A stretch of DNA of 64,000 nucleotides, from the NCBI RefSeq assembly GCF_000010085.1, contig NC_007712.1, positions 2,108,001 to 2,172,000 of the forward strand, given 5' to 3'. Position numbers and translations under genes: made by a program. Below are positions 17,833-27,339 of this stretch, in pieces. This DNA is from Sodalis glossinidius str. 'morsitans' (GTDB lineage Bacteria; Pseudomonadota; Gammaproteobacteria; Enterobacterales; Enterobacteriaceae). Every line of letters starts with the position of its first letter. Positions within the stretch are counted from its first letter, which is position 1. The notes under the pieces were generated by a model. It was not told the DNA's origin. It worked only from the letters and a program-made list of their open reading frames with translations, and ran no database searches.

Positions 17833-19158
17833 GTGCAGCAGATAGCCCGCTCTTTCGCCCTGGCGTTTAATCATCTGCCGCGACCCCACCGCGTCATGCT
17901 GGGGTCGTTAACCATCGTCACACTGGCCGTCGCCGTTTGGCGACCTTATATTTATTCCCCGGTAGTGGAGCTGCCCCACAGCCGTATCATACCGCTGGAA
18001 GACCACCAATTGCGCGAGCTGGCGCCTGAGGCCAGCGAACCCCTCGATCAAACAACCCCGGACAGCGACGAAGATATTCCAAAGGATGATCTGGACGAAC
18101 GCGTGGAAGGGGAGGCAGGAGTACATGAATACGTCATCTCCACCGGCGATACTCTAAGCAGCGTCCTCACCCAGTACGGCATCGATATTGCCGATGTCAC
18201 CGCTCTGGCACGGCAAAATCCCGCATTGCGCAATCTGAAGATAGGCCAGTCCCTCTCCTGGACGCTGACCGCCGACGGCGATTTACAGCGCCTGACCTGG
18301 GGTGTTTCCCGCCGCGAGACGCGCACCTATGACCGCATTGACGGCGGTTTTAAGGAAAGTATCGCTAATATGACCGGCGAGTGGCGCAATACGACCTTGA
18401 CCGGCCAGCTCGATGGCAGTTTTGTCACCAGCGCCCGCGCCGCTGGCCTGACCGGCGGCGATATCAATGCGGTGATCAAAGCCCTGCAGTGGCAGCTGGA
18501 TTTTCGCAAGCTGCGTAAAGGCGATCAGTTCTCGGTTCTGACCTCAAGGGAAATGTTGGACGGCAAGAGCGTCCAAAGCCAATTGCTTGGCGTGCGCTTG
18601 CGTAGCGGCGGTAAGGATTACTACTCCTTCCGTGCGGATGACGGTAAATTCTATAATCGCGATGCCGCCGGGCTGGCCCGGGGTTTTATGCGCTTTCCCA
18701 CCGTGAAACAATTCCGCGTCTCCTCCAATTTCAACCCGCGCCGGCTTAACCCCGTTACCGGGCGCATTGCGCCCCACCGCGGTGTTGATTTCGCCGTCCC
18801 GGTCGGCACGCCGGTATTGGCGGTAGGCGACGGCGAGGTGATGGTCAGCAAACGCGACGGCGCCGCCGGGAATTATGTGGCTATCCGTCACGGTCGTCAG
18901 TATATGACCCGCTATATGCACCTGAAAAAACTGCTGGTGAAACCGGGACAGAAAGTGAAGCGCGGCGACCGTATCGCCCTGTCCGGGAATACCGGCCGCT
19001 CCACCGGCCCCCATCTGCATTATGAGGTGTGGATCAACCAGCAGGCGGTCAATCCGCTGACCGCTAAACTGCCGCGCACCGAAGGTTTGACCGGCCGCGA
19101 TCGCGCCGAGTATCTTGCCCAAGTCAAACAAATGCTGCCCCAGCTGCAGTTAAATTGA
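17833..19158 (+). CDS. mepM: Murein DD-endopeptidase MepM
   Basis: Zinc M23 peptidase that cuts peptidoglycan crosslinks to allow cell-wall growth. The 441-residue product begins with a GTG (MQQIARSFALAF), has one N-terminal membrane helix (VMLGSLTIVTLAVAVW), a LysM-like OapA/LysM region near residues 95-145 (YVISTGDTLSSVLTQYGIDI), and the M23 domain with HRGVDFAVP and PHLHYEVWIN supplying the zinc ligands. It begins 12 bases after the remains of znuA and ends in a strong terminator. Intact. Confidence 0.96.
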   Translation: MQQIARSFALAFNHLPRPHRVMLGSLTIVTLAVAVWRPYIYSPVVELPHSRIIPLEDHQLRELAPEASEPLDQTTPDSDEDIPKDDLDERVEGEAGVHEYVISTGDTLSSVLTQYGIDIADVTALARQNPALRNLKIGQSLSWTLTADGDLQRLTWGVSRRETRTYDRIDGGFKESIANMTGEWRNTTLTGQLDGSFVTSARAAGLTGGDINAVIKALQWQLDFRKLRKGDQFSVLTSREMLDGKSVQSQLLGVRLRSGGKDYYSFRADDGKFYNRDAAGLARGFMRFPTVKQFRVSSNFNPRRLNPVTGRIAPHRGVDFAVPVGTPVLAVGDGEVMVSKRDGAAGNYVAIRHGRQYMTRYMHLKKLLVKPGQKVKRGDRIALSGNTGRSTGPHLHYEVWINQQAVNPLTAKLPRTEGLTGRDRAEYLAQVKQMLPQLQLN

Positions 19159-19170
19159 TATGACGCCCTC

Positions 19171-19203
19171 AGCAGCCGATCCTGCATCGGCTGCTTTTTT
19201 TCT
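19171..19203 (+). terminator. Rho-independent terminator after mepM
   Basis: A perfect 10-bp stem AGCAGCCGAT / ATCGGCTGCT, loop CCTGC, followed by a run of nine T, starting 12 bases after the mepM stop. It separates mepM from lpxM. Confidence 0.92.
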
Positions 19204-19255
19204 TTATAATGCGGTCAACCGCACTATGGGCGCGTTTAACAGCAGTGAGAAAGGC

Positions 19256-20218
19256 ATGGAAAAGACAAAAAAGGGACATACAGAATTCATCCCAACCTTC
19301 AAAAGCGCATTCTATACGCCACGTTACTGGGGCGTTTGGCTGGGGATTGGCGCTATTGCCGCATCAGCCTGGATCCCGCCGCGGCTGCGCGATCCCGTTT
19401 TGGGCGCGCTGGGCCGGGTGGTCGGCCGCGTTGCGCACAAAGCGCGTTTTCGCGCCCAGGTCAACCTGGCCTACTGCCTGCCGGAAATCGACACGCCGCA
19501 GCGGGAAACCATCATTGACGACATGTTCGCCTGCGTCACACAGTCCACCATTCTGATGGCCGAACTGGCCTGCCGCGATCCCAAGCGGGTCCTGGCGCGG
19601 GTGCGCTGGCATGGCGACGAATTGATTCAGCGACTACAGGAAGAGGGTCGCAATGTCATCTTTTTGGTTCCTCACGGCTGGGCGGTGGACGTACCGGCGA
19701 TGCTGATGGCGGCGCGCGGCCAGAAAATGGCGGCCATGTTCCATAATCAGAGCAATGAGCTGGTGGATTACATGTGGAACCGCGTGCGGCGGCGTTTCGG
19801 CGGCCGTATGCACGCCCGCAATGATGGCATTAAACCTTTTATCAGCTCGGTGCGTCAGGGGTATTGGGGCTATTATCTGCCCGATCAGGATCACGGCGCT
19901 GAGCACAGTGAGTTTGTTGATTTTTTTGCCACCTATAAAGCGACGCTGCCGGCTATAGGCCGCCTGATGAAAGTCTGCCGCGCTACCGTCGTTCCGTTAT
20001 TCCCGGTTTATGACGGTAACACCAGCCTGCTGCATATCCATCTTCTGCCGCCGATTGCGGATCTCACGGACTCCGATGAGGCCACCGTGGCGCGGCGCAT
20101 GAATGAAGCGGTGGAAACACTGGTCCGCCCGAATCCGGAACAGTATACGTGGGTGCTGAAACTACTTAAAACCCGCAAGCCCGGCGATCCCAACCCCTAT
20201 AAACGGCCGTCGCGCTGA
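19256..20218 (+). CDS. lpxM: Lipid A myristoyltransferase LpxM (MsbB)
   Basis: Late acyltransferase that adds myristate to lipid A, at the inner membrane. The start is set at the ATG giving MEKTKKGHTEFIPTFKS (320 residues), matching LpxM length; an upstream in-frame ATG at 19160 would run through the mepM terminator. The HX4D catalytic motif is in PHGWAVDVPAML, followed by MAAMFHNQSN, RRRFGGRMHARNDGIKPF and YYLPDQDHG. Intact, so hexa-acyl lipid A is probably retained. Confidence 0.96.
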   Translation: MEKTKKGHTEFIPTFKSAFYTPRYWGVWLGIGAIAASAWIPPRLRDPVLGALGRVVGRVAHKARFRAQVNLAYCLPEIDTPQRETIIDDMFACVTQSTILMAELACRDPKRVLARVRWHGDELIQRLQEEGRNVIFLVPHGWAVDVPAMLMAARGQKMAAMFHNQSNELVDYMWNRVRRRFGGRMHARNDGIKPFISSVRQGYWGYYLPDQDHGAEHSEFVDFFATYKATLPAIGRLMKVCRATVVPLFPVYDGNTSLLHIHLLPPIADLTDSDEATVARRMNEAVETLVRPNPEQYTWVLKLLKTRKPGDPNPYKRPSR

Positions 20219-20301
20219 TAGGCTATACTCCGCCGGCTGCGGACGGGCGCATCGCTCGCGCATAACCGGCGGCCAGACAATGGCCGCCGACGCGCTGCTG
20301 C

Positions 20302-21659
20302 TTAATTGAACAACATTTGCACTGTTTCGATGATGAGTTGAATATTCAATACGACCAATACCGCAGTCGCCAGCCAGCCTAGGACAATAAACGGCGGGCA
20401 ATTGACAAATTTGCCCATGCGTTTTTTGGAGGACGTTAAATACAGCAGCGGCACCATTGAAATCGGCAGGGCGATGCTCAAAAAGACCTGGGTGTAGACC
20501 AATAGCTTCTCAACCACATCCCCCTTTATCTCCCCACCAATAAATACACGCTACAACCGGCATAATGGCAATCAGGCGGGTAATCATGCGCCGCTGCCAC
20601 AGCGGTAGTCGGAAATTGATGAACCCTTCCATAACGATTTGCCCGGTTAAGGTCCCCGTGATAGTGGCATTCTGACCGGAGGCTAGCAGCGCGACCGCGA
20701 ACAATGTGGCCAGGGTAGAACTGGCAATCGTGCCGACCATGGTGTGATCCTGCAGGGCGTCATAAAGCTGGGCGAAGCGGCCGATATCATCCGGATTTTT
20801 GCCAAAAAACATCGCGGCGCCGAGGATAAGAAGCAGGCAATTAATAATGGATGAGAAGCCAAGCTGCACATTGGAATCAATGGTCGCATAGCGGATCGCT
20901 TCTTTCAGCGCCCGCTCATAGCTGCGGTCGTATTGGCGCGATTGGACAATGGAAGAGTGCAGGTACAAATTATGTGGCATCACGGTGGCGCCGGACGATA
21001 CCCAGCGCAATAAAGAAAGCGGAATCACCGCCCTCCACCTTTGCCGTGAGGATATCGCTTTGCGGGATGAACGCGCACACGATTTGGCCGAGATCGGGAT
21101 TGGCCAATGCCACCTCATAAGCAAAAATAACAAAAATAGTGGCGATCAAGGTAAAGACCAGCGCCTCGATCTTCCTGATGCCGAATTTCATCAAGGCCAA
21201 CAACAGAAAAACGCCCAGCACGGTAATAATCACCCCGAGCAGCAGCGGGATCTTGAACAATAAATTCAGAGCGATGGCGCTACCGATAACCTCGGCGATC
21301 TCTGTCGCGATGATCGCTAATTCGGTGGTGATCCACAGCACGACGGCGGTGCGTTTGCCGACCAGGGCTTTCGTGGCCTGCGCTAAATCCATCCCCGTCA
21401 CAATGCCCAGTTTGGCGCACATGACCTGCAACAGCATGGCAATAAGACTGGAAATCAAAATCACCTACAGCAGAATGTAGCTATAGAGCGCGCGCCCCTG
21501 AATAGAGGTAATCCAGTTACCGGGATCCATATAGCCTACCGCGATCAATGCGCCGGGCCCTGAAAAAACAAACAGTTTCCTAAAAACTCCGCCTTTTCCC
21601 GTCGGGATGGAGATAGTACCGTTGATTTCTTTAAGACTGTTTTTTCTAACTATTTCCAT
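20302..21659 (-). pseudogene. mntH: Nramp-type Mn2+/Fe2+ transporter MntH, disrupted
   Basis: Proton-coupled divalent metal importer. The N-terminus (start 21659) contains the Nramp hallmark GYMDPGNW, and TM6 carries GATVMPHNLYLHSS. Three lesions are visible: an in-frame TAG at 21467-21465, a one-base insertion near 20990 between FFIALGI and GATVMPHN, and one extra G in a G5 run near 20520 before VVEKLLVYTQVFLS. The tail continues in the third frame to 20302. Expected intact length is about 450 residues. A strong Fur box survives upstream. Confidence 0.9.
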
Positions 21660-21709
21660 CTTTTATTCCAAATTGCCATGCGGTTGCGAACGATGATTTT
21701 ATTGTGAAT

Positions 21710-21728
21710 GCTAATGAGATTCATTATC
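21710..21728. promoter_or_regulatory. Fur box upstream of the broken mntH
   Basis: GCTAATGAGATTCATTATC matches the 19-bp Fur consensus GATAATGATAATCATTATC at 16 positions. It lies 51 bases before the mntH start on the opposite strand, as in E. coli where mntH is under Fur and MntR control. Confidence 0.75.
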
Positions 21729-21764
21729 AATTATGGGATCGTTGAGTTCCGGTTTACTTCGGGC

Positions 21765-21782
21765 AGGCGCAGGCCTGCGCCT
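21765..21782. repeat. Perfect 18-bp palindrome
   Basis: AGGCGCAGGCCTGCGCCT is its own reverse complement, without a spacer, in the non-coding region between mntH and the DUF1460 gene. No T-tract follows, so it is not an obvious terminator; it could be a protein-binding site or chance in GC-rich DNA. Confidence 0.6.
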
Positions 21783-22134
21783 TGCGCGCCGAATATAACG
21801 CACCGCAGGGGTGTATGCGTAATTCAGTCGTGGGCAGGGCGGTACGGCCCGTGATACCCCTGCTGCGGCGTCTGTAAACGTAGGCAATAATCCCTTATTC
21901 AACAGCAATAATAAGGGGTGTGCGGGGAAGGAGGCGGAATTATCCGGGGCGGTTTAAAAAGGGTTGAAGTTTCTGCAAGATGCAAAGGTATAGCAAGAGG
22001 CGTGTAAGGGCGTGAGATCCGCTGTAGAAAAGGGGGCAAAGGGCACGGGGAGTCGCCGGCTTACTTCCCCCGTGACCCGTGATGAGACCAGGGCGCGGGG
22101 CCGGCGCTGCCCACCCGGGAAAGCGCGTCAGATT
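21783..22134. other. Non-coding stretch between mntH remains and the DUF1460 gene
   Basis: About 350 bases without a credible gene. It contains an inverted repeat CCCTTATT (21892-21899) / AATAAGGG (21910-21917) with a 10-base loop. Nothing else recognised. Confidence 0.4.
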
Positions 22135-22917
22135 TTATAAGGCGCGCAATACCACGATCCCGGGTTTGTTACGCATGTAATCTATAAATGGGATATCTAC
22201 CACTTTATGGTTGCGCTGCAAAGATGAGGCATTTCGGTAATAGAGCTGATCCCCTTTGCGGATGGCAATGCCCACATGGGAAACATCAAGCCCGTCAAGT
22301 TTGGAATAAATGCCGATATAGTCGCCTGTGTGGATAGCAGCAAGCGCATTCTGGTCCAACGCTTGTGCGGGAATGTAGGTGATATCGCGCTCAAATACGC
22401 CGATGGCGGGAATGAACCGCCCGCCGTCCGCTTTCAGGTTCAGTTGCTTGTGGATTATCTTGGAGTTGGGACTGATTTCGGTGGTGACGTCCCGCGCATT
22501 TCGCGACTGGCTTGCAAACCAATCTGTGAAGAAATGCTTGCGGTTTACAAAAGATACCTTACCATTCTTGTAGCGGGTTTTTACCAATTGACCGAGAAAA
22601 TCCGCCTTGTTGGACGATTGGCTCAGCGCGTGTACGTAATCTAGCATGGTAAAGCAGTCAACGCCGTTGAAATCCACCACCAGCTTTTCGGGCTCGGTGG
22701 CTGAACCAATTAAGATATTGGCCTGATAGGGAGTGCTGAGGAAAGATTGTGATACCAACTCAATTAATTCCCCACGGCTTTCCTGTTCATGTGTTTGCAC
22801 ATCATTAATAATATGCTGCGCTTTGGTGGCGCTAATCGCATCTATGGCCACCGGATATTTTTTTGGGGAGCATGCCGATAATAGCAGGCATAGGGGAATA
22901 ATCAGGTATTGACGCAT
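22135..22917 (-). CDS. DUF1460 family lipoprotein
   Basis: A 260-residue predicted lipoprotein: signal peptide with lipobox LLLSACS (Cys16), then a domain resembling the DUF1460/YiiX-NlpC-like amidase fold. Supporting blocks are VVDFNGVDCFTMLDYVHAL (probable catalytic Cys about residue 92), and GDYIGIYSKLDGLDVSHVGI (probable catalytic His). DUF1460 proteins are reported or predicted N-acetylmuramoyl-L-alanine amidase-like cell-wall enzymes. Translation starts after TTAAGGAAATTATA. The gene is not part of the E. coli lpxM-pykA neighbourhood, so it belongs to an insertion that also holds mntH and the steC-like gene. Confidence 0.75.
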   Translation of the reverse strand: MRQYLIIPLCLLLSACSPKKYPVAIDAISATKAQHIINDVQTHEQESRGELIELVSQSFLSTPYQANILIGSATEPEKLVVDFNGVDCFTMLDYVHALSQSSNKADFLGQLVKTRYKNGKVSFVNRKHFFTDWFASQSRNARDVTTEISPNSKIIHKQLNLKADGGRFIPAIGVFERDITYIPAQALDQNALAAIHTGDYIGIYSKLDGLDVSHVGIAIRKGDQLYYRNASSLQRNHKVVDIPFIDYMRNKPGIVVLRAL

Positions 22918-23287
22918 TATAATTTCCTTAACGCGGTAAACGAAAAAAATGTTGAAGGGAAATAACGCTGGATGTCAAAAACAACCTTAATTTTGTTGTT
23001 GATTCATTTATGTCTTGGCTGATAAAAGTAAATGGTACTTATAATTATTATCTAGTTAATTTATTTACTCTTTTACCGTTATTATCGCTGTACCTTAAGA
23101 TCAATATCGTAGACTGTACCAGCACGTTTATTCATCGGTGGGTGTAAGCCGCCAGGCTGAGGCCTGTTTCCGCTGGCATAGGATAGGGCGCCGCCCGTCA
23201 GGCGGGGATACCGGCTGACGCTTTCAGCATTTCACGCCGCCGTGTTAATGGCGATTAAGCGCAGTGGCGCAACTGGAAAGGTGTTAT
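22918..23287. other. Intergenic region between DUF1460 gene and steC-like pseudogene
   Basis: About 370 bases, AT-rich from 22,930 to 23,110 and GC-richer after. It presumably holds divergent promoters. No gene, RNA or terminator recognised. Confidence 0.4.
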
Positions 23288-23299
23288 GGGAGGATCGAT

Positions 23300-24535
23300 A
23301 TCACGCTGGCTACCCGTGGAAATACGGTCAGGATATCGCGTGAACGTATTGATGATTTAATGATGGCGGACGATAGTCACTGTTTTTTCAGCGCCCGGGC
23401 AAAATTCATCGATTTTTTGCAGGCGTATCTTTTCTGGAAAAAGTAAAATAGAAGATTATAAACACATTCATCAATTGCTTTGTTATGATAATCCTAAATC
23501 TTTATGGGATGAGACCATAGAAAGTCACTGGCGCCCGCTCTTTTGTCTTATGAAAATGATGGATCACAGTAGGGCAGAGCATAGACGGCATTACCGTATT
23601 GCGTGGAAAAATAATGGCTATTATGTTTATATCTTAACACTCATCTATGCCGGGAAATCTATTACTCGGACGATGCTTAATCAGCAAGAAATCGATTTTC
23701 TGAAAGAAAAGCTTTTTAACGAAAATAACGGCGAAATTATCTTGCGCGCTGCCCGGAGCGAGAGTAAGCCTCACCACGAACACTATGCGAGATCGTTTTT
23801 ACGCCATTATGAAGACTATAAACAACAGCGGGCCACCGCAATCACATCGCCTCTATTGACCGCTTTTTGGGACAAATCATGGGCAAATCCATTAATCAAC
23901 ACGTCATCGCCAAAGGGAAGGAGATTGGGCGGGGATGCTATGGGTCGGCCTTTAAAATTGGCGCGTTTGTGGTGAAAATTCCCTGTAATAAAGATAAGGT
24001 CTGGATCGATTTTGCGGCGCTGCCAAATGCCCATCCCGTACGCACCCAATATTACCTCAATAGGGCCAATGATGAGCCTGATTTTGCCCGCGCCGGAGTG
24101 ATGACCAATAAACACGGCGATTCGGTGGATGTGTTTGTCACGAAATATATCGTGGGCAGTACGTTAGAAGATCTGTTTGACGACGAGGAAGTGTATCGGC
24201 TGCGCACCAAAGCATTGATGCAGCTCGATGCGCGCGGATTATTTATGCATGACGCCGACGTGATAGGCAACATATTGGTGGACAGAGATGGGCGAATATA
24301 CTTTATTGATGCCGACCAAATGGTCATTGCACAACGTCAGCGGCTTACCTGCGCGCCATCCTTTGCCACCGAGGAGTTGGAAGCGGTGCTGGAAATCCAG
24401 TATCAGGCAATGGCAAAGCGGGCGATGAAACGCTGCCGACGCGATAATGACTATTTGCGGCGTCTATCAGCGCTGCGCGCGATGCGCGTACAACCCACCG
24501 CGATGGACATCACGGCCGCCCGATGCGGCCCGTGA
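23300..24535 (+). pseudogene. steC: SteC-like T3SS effector kinase, disrupted
   Basis: Resembles SteC, a Salmonella SPI-2-secreted kinase that remodels host actin. The N-terminal third reads ITLATRGNTVRISRERIDDL and ARAKFIDFLQAYLF; the middle reads HWRPLFCLMKMMDHSRAE and EIDFLKEKLFNENNGEI; the kinase part has the Gly loop EIGRGCYGSAFKI, the Lys in FVVKIP, the catalytic HDADVIGN and the metal-binding IDADQ. These parts occupy three frames: one base appears missing in an A5 run near 23440 and one in a T5 run near 23864. In addition the ideal ribosome-binding site GGGAGG (23288-23293) is followed six bases later by ATC (23300) where an ATG is expected. Homology is from memory of SteC, not a search. 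Confidence 0.8.
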
Positions 24536-24551
24536 TGCGTTTGTCGGGCGA

Positions 24552-25994
24552 TTATTCCACGCGCAGGATGCGGCTGGTGTTGGTGGTCCCGACCATGTCC
24601 ATGACATCGCCCTGGGTGATAATGACCGTGTCTCCCGACACCAGAAAGCCTTTATCGCGCAGCAAGTTGGTGGCGTGGGTCGTCGCCGCCACGCCTTCAC
24701 CGTCGCCGTCAAAGTAGACCGGCGTCACGCCGCGATAAAGCGCGGTCAGATTCAGGGTATGTTCGTGGCGCGAGAGGGCAAAAATCGGCAGACCCGAGCT
24801 GATACGCGACATCATAAGCGCGGTGCGGCCCGATTCTGTCATTGAGATAATGGCGGTGATGCCTTTCAGGTGGTTGGCGGCGTACATCGCCGACATGGCG
24901 ATGGCCTCTTCGATGTTATCGAATTGCACATCCAGCCGATGTTTGGACACATTGATGCTGGGGATCTTTTCCGCGCCGAGGCAGACGCTGGCCATTGCGG
25001 CCACCGTTTCGGCGGGATACTGCCCTGCGGCGGTCTCGGCCGAGAGCATGACCGCATCGGTGCCGTCGAGCACCGCGTTGGCGACGTCCATGACTTCCGC
25101 GCGCGTCGGCATCGGATTGGTTATCATCGACTCCATCATCTGCGTGGCGGTGATGACGGCGCGATTAAGCGTACGGGCGCGGCGGATCAATTTTTTTTGA
25201 ATACCCACCAGTTCCGGATCGCCAATTTCAACCCCTAAATCGCCGCGGGCGACCATCACCACATCCGAGGCGAGGATGATATCGTCCATCGCTTCCTCGG
25301 TCGCCACGGCTTCGGCGCGCTCCACCTTCGAGACAATTTTGGCATAGCTGCCCGCGTCACGAGCCAGACGGCGGGCATAGTTCAAATCCTCGCCGGTGCG
25401 GGGAAAGGACACCGCCAGGTAATCAACGCCAATTCGCGCGGCGGTAATGATGTCGGCTTTGTCTTTTTCGGTCAGCGTTTCGGCGGACAAACCGCCGCCA
25501 AGCTTGTTGATGCCCTTGTTATTGGACAGCGGACCGCCTACCGTCACCTCGGTGTAAACCCGAATACCCTGGACTTCGAGTATTTTGAGCTGCACGCGGC
25601 CATCATCGAGCAGCAGAATATCGCCGGGCACCACATCGTCGGGCAAGCCCTTATAATCAATGCCCACCCGCTCGCGGTCGCCCTCGCCGCGGCCAAGTGA
25701 GGCATCCAGCAGGAATTTGTCGCCGATGTTCAAAAAAATTTTCCCTTCACGGAACGTCGAAACGCGGATTTTAGGCCCTTGCAAATCGCCGAGTATCGCC
25801 ACGTGCCGGCCGAGTCGGGCCGAGATTTCGCGCACTTTCTGCGCTCGCAAAAGATGATCTTTTGCGCTGCCGTGTGAAAAGTTCAGGCGTACGACGTTGG
25901 CGCCGGCGGCGATCACTTTTTCGAGATTATTATTGCGATCGGTGGCGGGGCCGAGGGTTGTGACAATTTTGGTTCTTCTTAGCCGTCTGGACAT
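24552..25994 (-). CDS. pykA: Pyruvate kinase II
   Basis: Converts phosphoenolpyruvate and ADP to pyruvate and ATP. The start giving MSRRLRRTKIVTTLGPATD yields 480 residues, identical in length to E. coli PykA; an in-frame upstream extension to 26138 is not conserved. Blocks seen: ANVVRLNFSHGS, GDLQGPKIRV, VMVARGDLGVEIG and the active-site signature TATQMMESMITNPMPTRAEV. Intact. It converges on the steC-like pseudogene and precedes hexR in E. coli order. Confidence 0.97.
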   Translation of the reverse strand: MSRRLRRTKIVTTLGPATDRNNNLEKVIAAGANVVRLNFSHGSAKDHLLRAQKVREISARLGRHVAILGDLQGPKIRVSTFREGKIFLNIGDKFLLDASLGRGEGDRERVGIDYKGLPDDVVPGDILLLDDGRVQLKILEVQGIRVYTEVTVGGPLSNNKGINKLGGGLSAETLTEKDKADIITAARIGVDYLAVSFPRTGEDLNYARRLARDAGSYAKIVSKVERAEAVATEEAMDDIILASDVVMVARGDLGVEIGDPELVGIQKKLIRRARTLNRAVITATQMMESMITNPMPTRAEVMDVANAVLDGTDAVMLSAETAAGQYPAETVAAMASVCLGAEKIPSINVSKHRLDVQFDNIEEAIAMSAMYAANHLKGITAIISMTESGRTALMMSRISSGLPIFALSRHEHTLNLTALYRGVTPVYFDGDGEGVAATTHATNLLRDKGFLVSGDTVIITQGDVMDMVGTTNTSRILRVE

Positions 25995-26160
25995 GGATAA
26001 CTCCGTTGACTTGGGCAATGGTGTTGTTACAACAAAAAGACTGCTCCGGAGGGGTGCCAGACGTTTGACCGGTCCCCGCGCCGGGTAATCCCTGCTGGTA
26101 AAAGCCCTCTGCGGCAGCCCGGCCGTCGCAGAGGGCACGAAGGTTTCCTGGATGCCTTCG

Positions 26161-27018
26161 TTAAAGTCCTAATTCCGTTTTATCAAAGCGCGATTCTTTC
26201 AGGGCGTCCTTGACCCGCTTCAAGTTATCCCGGAATTTTGCGCCGCGCCGCAGCGTAAAACCGGTTGCCAGGACATCGATCACGGTCAATTGTGCCAGAC
26301 GTGATGTCATCGGCATGAACATATTCGTGTCCTTAGGCACATCCAGCTCCAGAGTCAAAGAGGCCTCAAGCGCCAGCGGCGAGCGTGGCGAGGTGATGGC
26401 GATAACCGTCGCATCATTCTCCCGCACCAGCGCCGAGAGTTCTACCAGAATTTTGGTGCGCCCGGTATGAGAAATCAGCACCACGACATCACCTTCGCTG
26501 GAATTCATGCAGCTCATGCGTTGTAGTACAATATCCTCTGAGTAAACCACCGGGATATTGAAACGGAAAAATTTATTCATCGCATCATGCGCCACCGCCG
26601 CCGAAGCGCCAAGGCCAAAAAAGGAAATTTTTTTGGCCTGGGTCAGAAGGTCAACTGCCCGATTGACCGCGGCAATATCGAGACTGTTTTTAACCTGCTC
26701 CAGACTCGCCATCGCGGACTCGAAGATTTTATGAGTATAGGAATCTACGCTATCGTCTTCATCCACATTGCGGTTTACATACAGCGTCCAATTCGCCAGA
26801 CTTTGGGCGAGATGCAATTTAAAATCAGGATAGCCTTTGCTTCCTAAACGGCGGCAAAAACGGTTGACAGTTGGTTCGCTAACGTCGGCCGTACGGGCCA
26901 GGATGGCGATGCTGGAATGGATAGCGGTTTGAGGGGAGAGCAAGATGACTTCCGCGACCTTACGTTCGGATTTACTCAGTAACTCCAGATGAGTATTGAT
27001 CTTTTCCAGCATGTTCAT
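26161..27018 (-). CDS. hexR: HexR, RpiR-family regulator of central carbon metabolism
   Basis: Repressor/activator sensing 2-keto-3-deoxy-6-phosphogluconate (KDPG) and controlling zwf, edd-eda and other sugar genes. The start MNMLEKINTHLELLSKSERK (285 residues) follows E. coli HexR. An N-terminal HTH (VSEPTVNRFCRRLG) is followed by a SIS sugar-phosphate domain (FFGLGASAAVAHDAMNKFF, VVVLISHTGRTK). The frame is intact although the KDPG-making gene edd is gone. It is divergent from zwf, with the HexR operator in the spacer. Confidence 0.93.
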   Translation of the reverse strand: MNMLEKINTHLELLSKSERKVAEVILLSPQTAIHSSIAILARTADVSEPTVNRFCRRLGSKGYPDFKLHLAQSLANWTLYVNRNVDEDDSVDSYTHKIFESAMASLEQVKNSLDIAAVNRAVDLLTQAKKISFFGLGASAAVAHDAMNKFFRFNIPVVYSEDIVLQRMSCMNSSEGDVVVLISHTGRTKILVELSALVRENDATVIAITSPRSPLALEASLTLELDVPKDTNMFMPMTSRLAQLTVIDVLATGFTLRRGAKFRDNLKRVKDALKESRFDKTELGL

Positions 27019-27302
27019 AAGTGAATAGCTCATGGATTTTGCCGATTTCACACAAAGGAGAAATCATTACCGATTTAATGAAATATACTACGAGCTGGTA
27101 GTCAAAGGCAGCGAAACCGGGAGGGCCTGCGTGTTTTTTGCCAGAGTATGACCTGTGTCTAACTTTCAAAGCGGTAAGGCAACCACAATGTTGTTAATTA
27201 ATTATATTTTTGAAAACAAAGACGTATAATTGCCAAAAAATAGGAGCGGAATGCATTATTTTTGACGTTTTACCAGTCGATGTCAAAAAAATACTCTAAC
27301 GA
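27019..27302. other. hexR-zwf divergent regulatory region
   Basis: AT-rich spacer that should carry both promoters. A weak second HexR-like site, TGTTAATTAATTATA (27192-27206, 11 of 15 consensus positions), is visible. No gene. Confidence 0.45.
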
Positions 27303-27317
27303 TGTAATAAAATTACA
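27303..27317. promoter_or_regulatory. HexR operator in front of zwf
   Basis: TGTAATAAAATTACA is a 15-base near-palindrome matching the published gammaproteobacterial HexR consensus TGTAATWAAATTACA at every position. It ends 22 bases before the zwf start codon, a position suited to repression. Confidence 0.8.
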
Positions 27318-27339
27318 AATCCTGTACGAGGAGAAGAAC

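Noticed and set aside
23475..23975. 166-codon frame as an independent gene
   Set aside because: Its sequence is the middle part of the SteC-like protein and its last 35 codons are out of frame with the kinase start. It belongs to the pseudogene.
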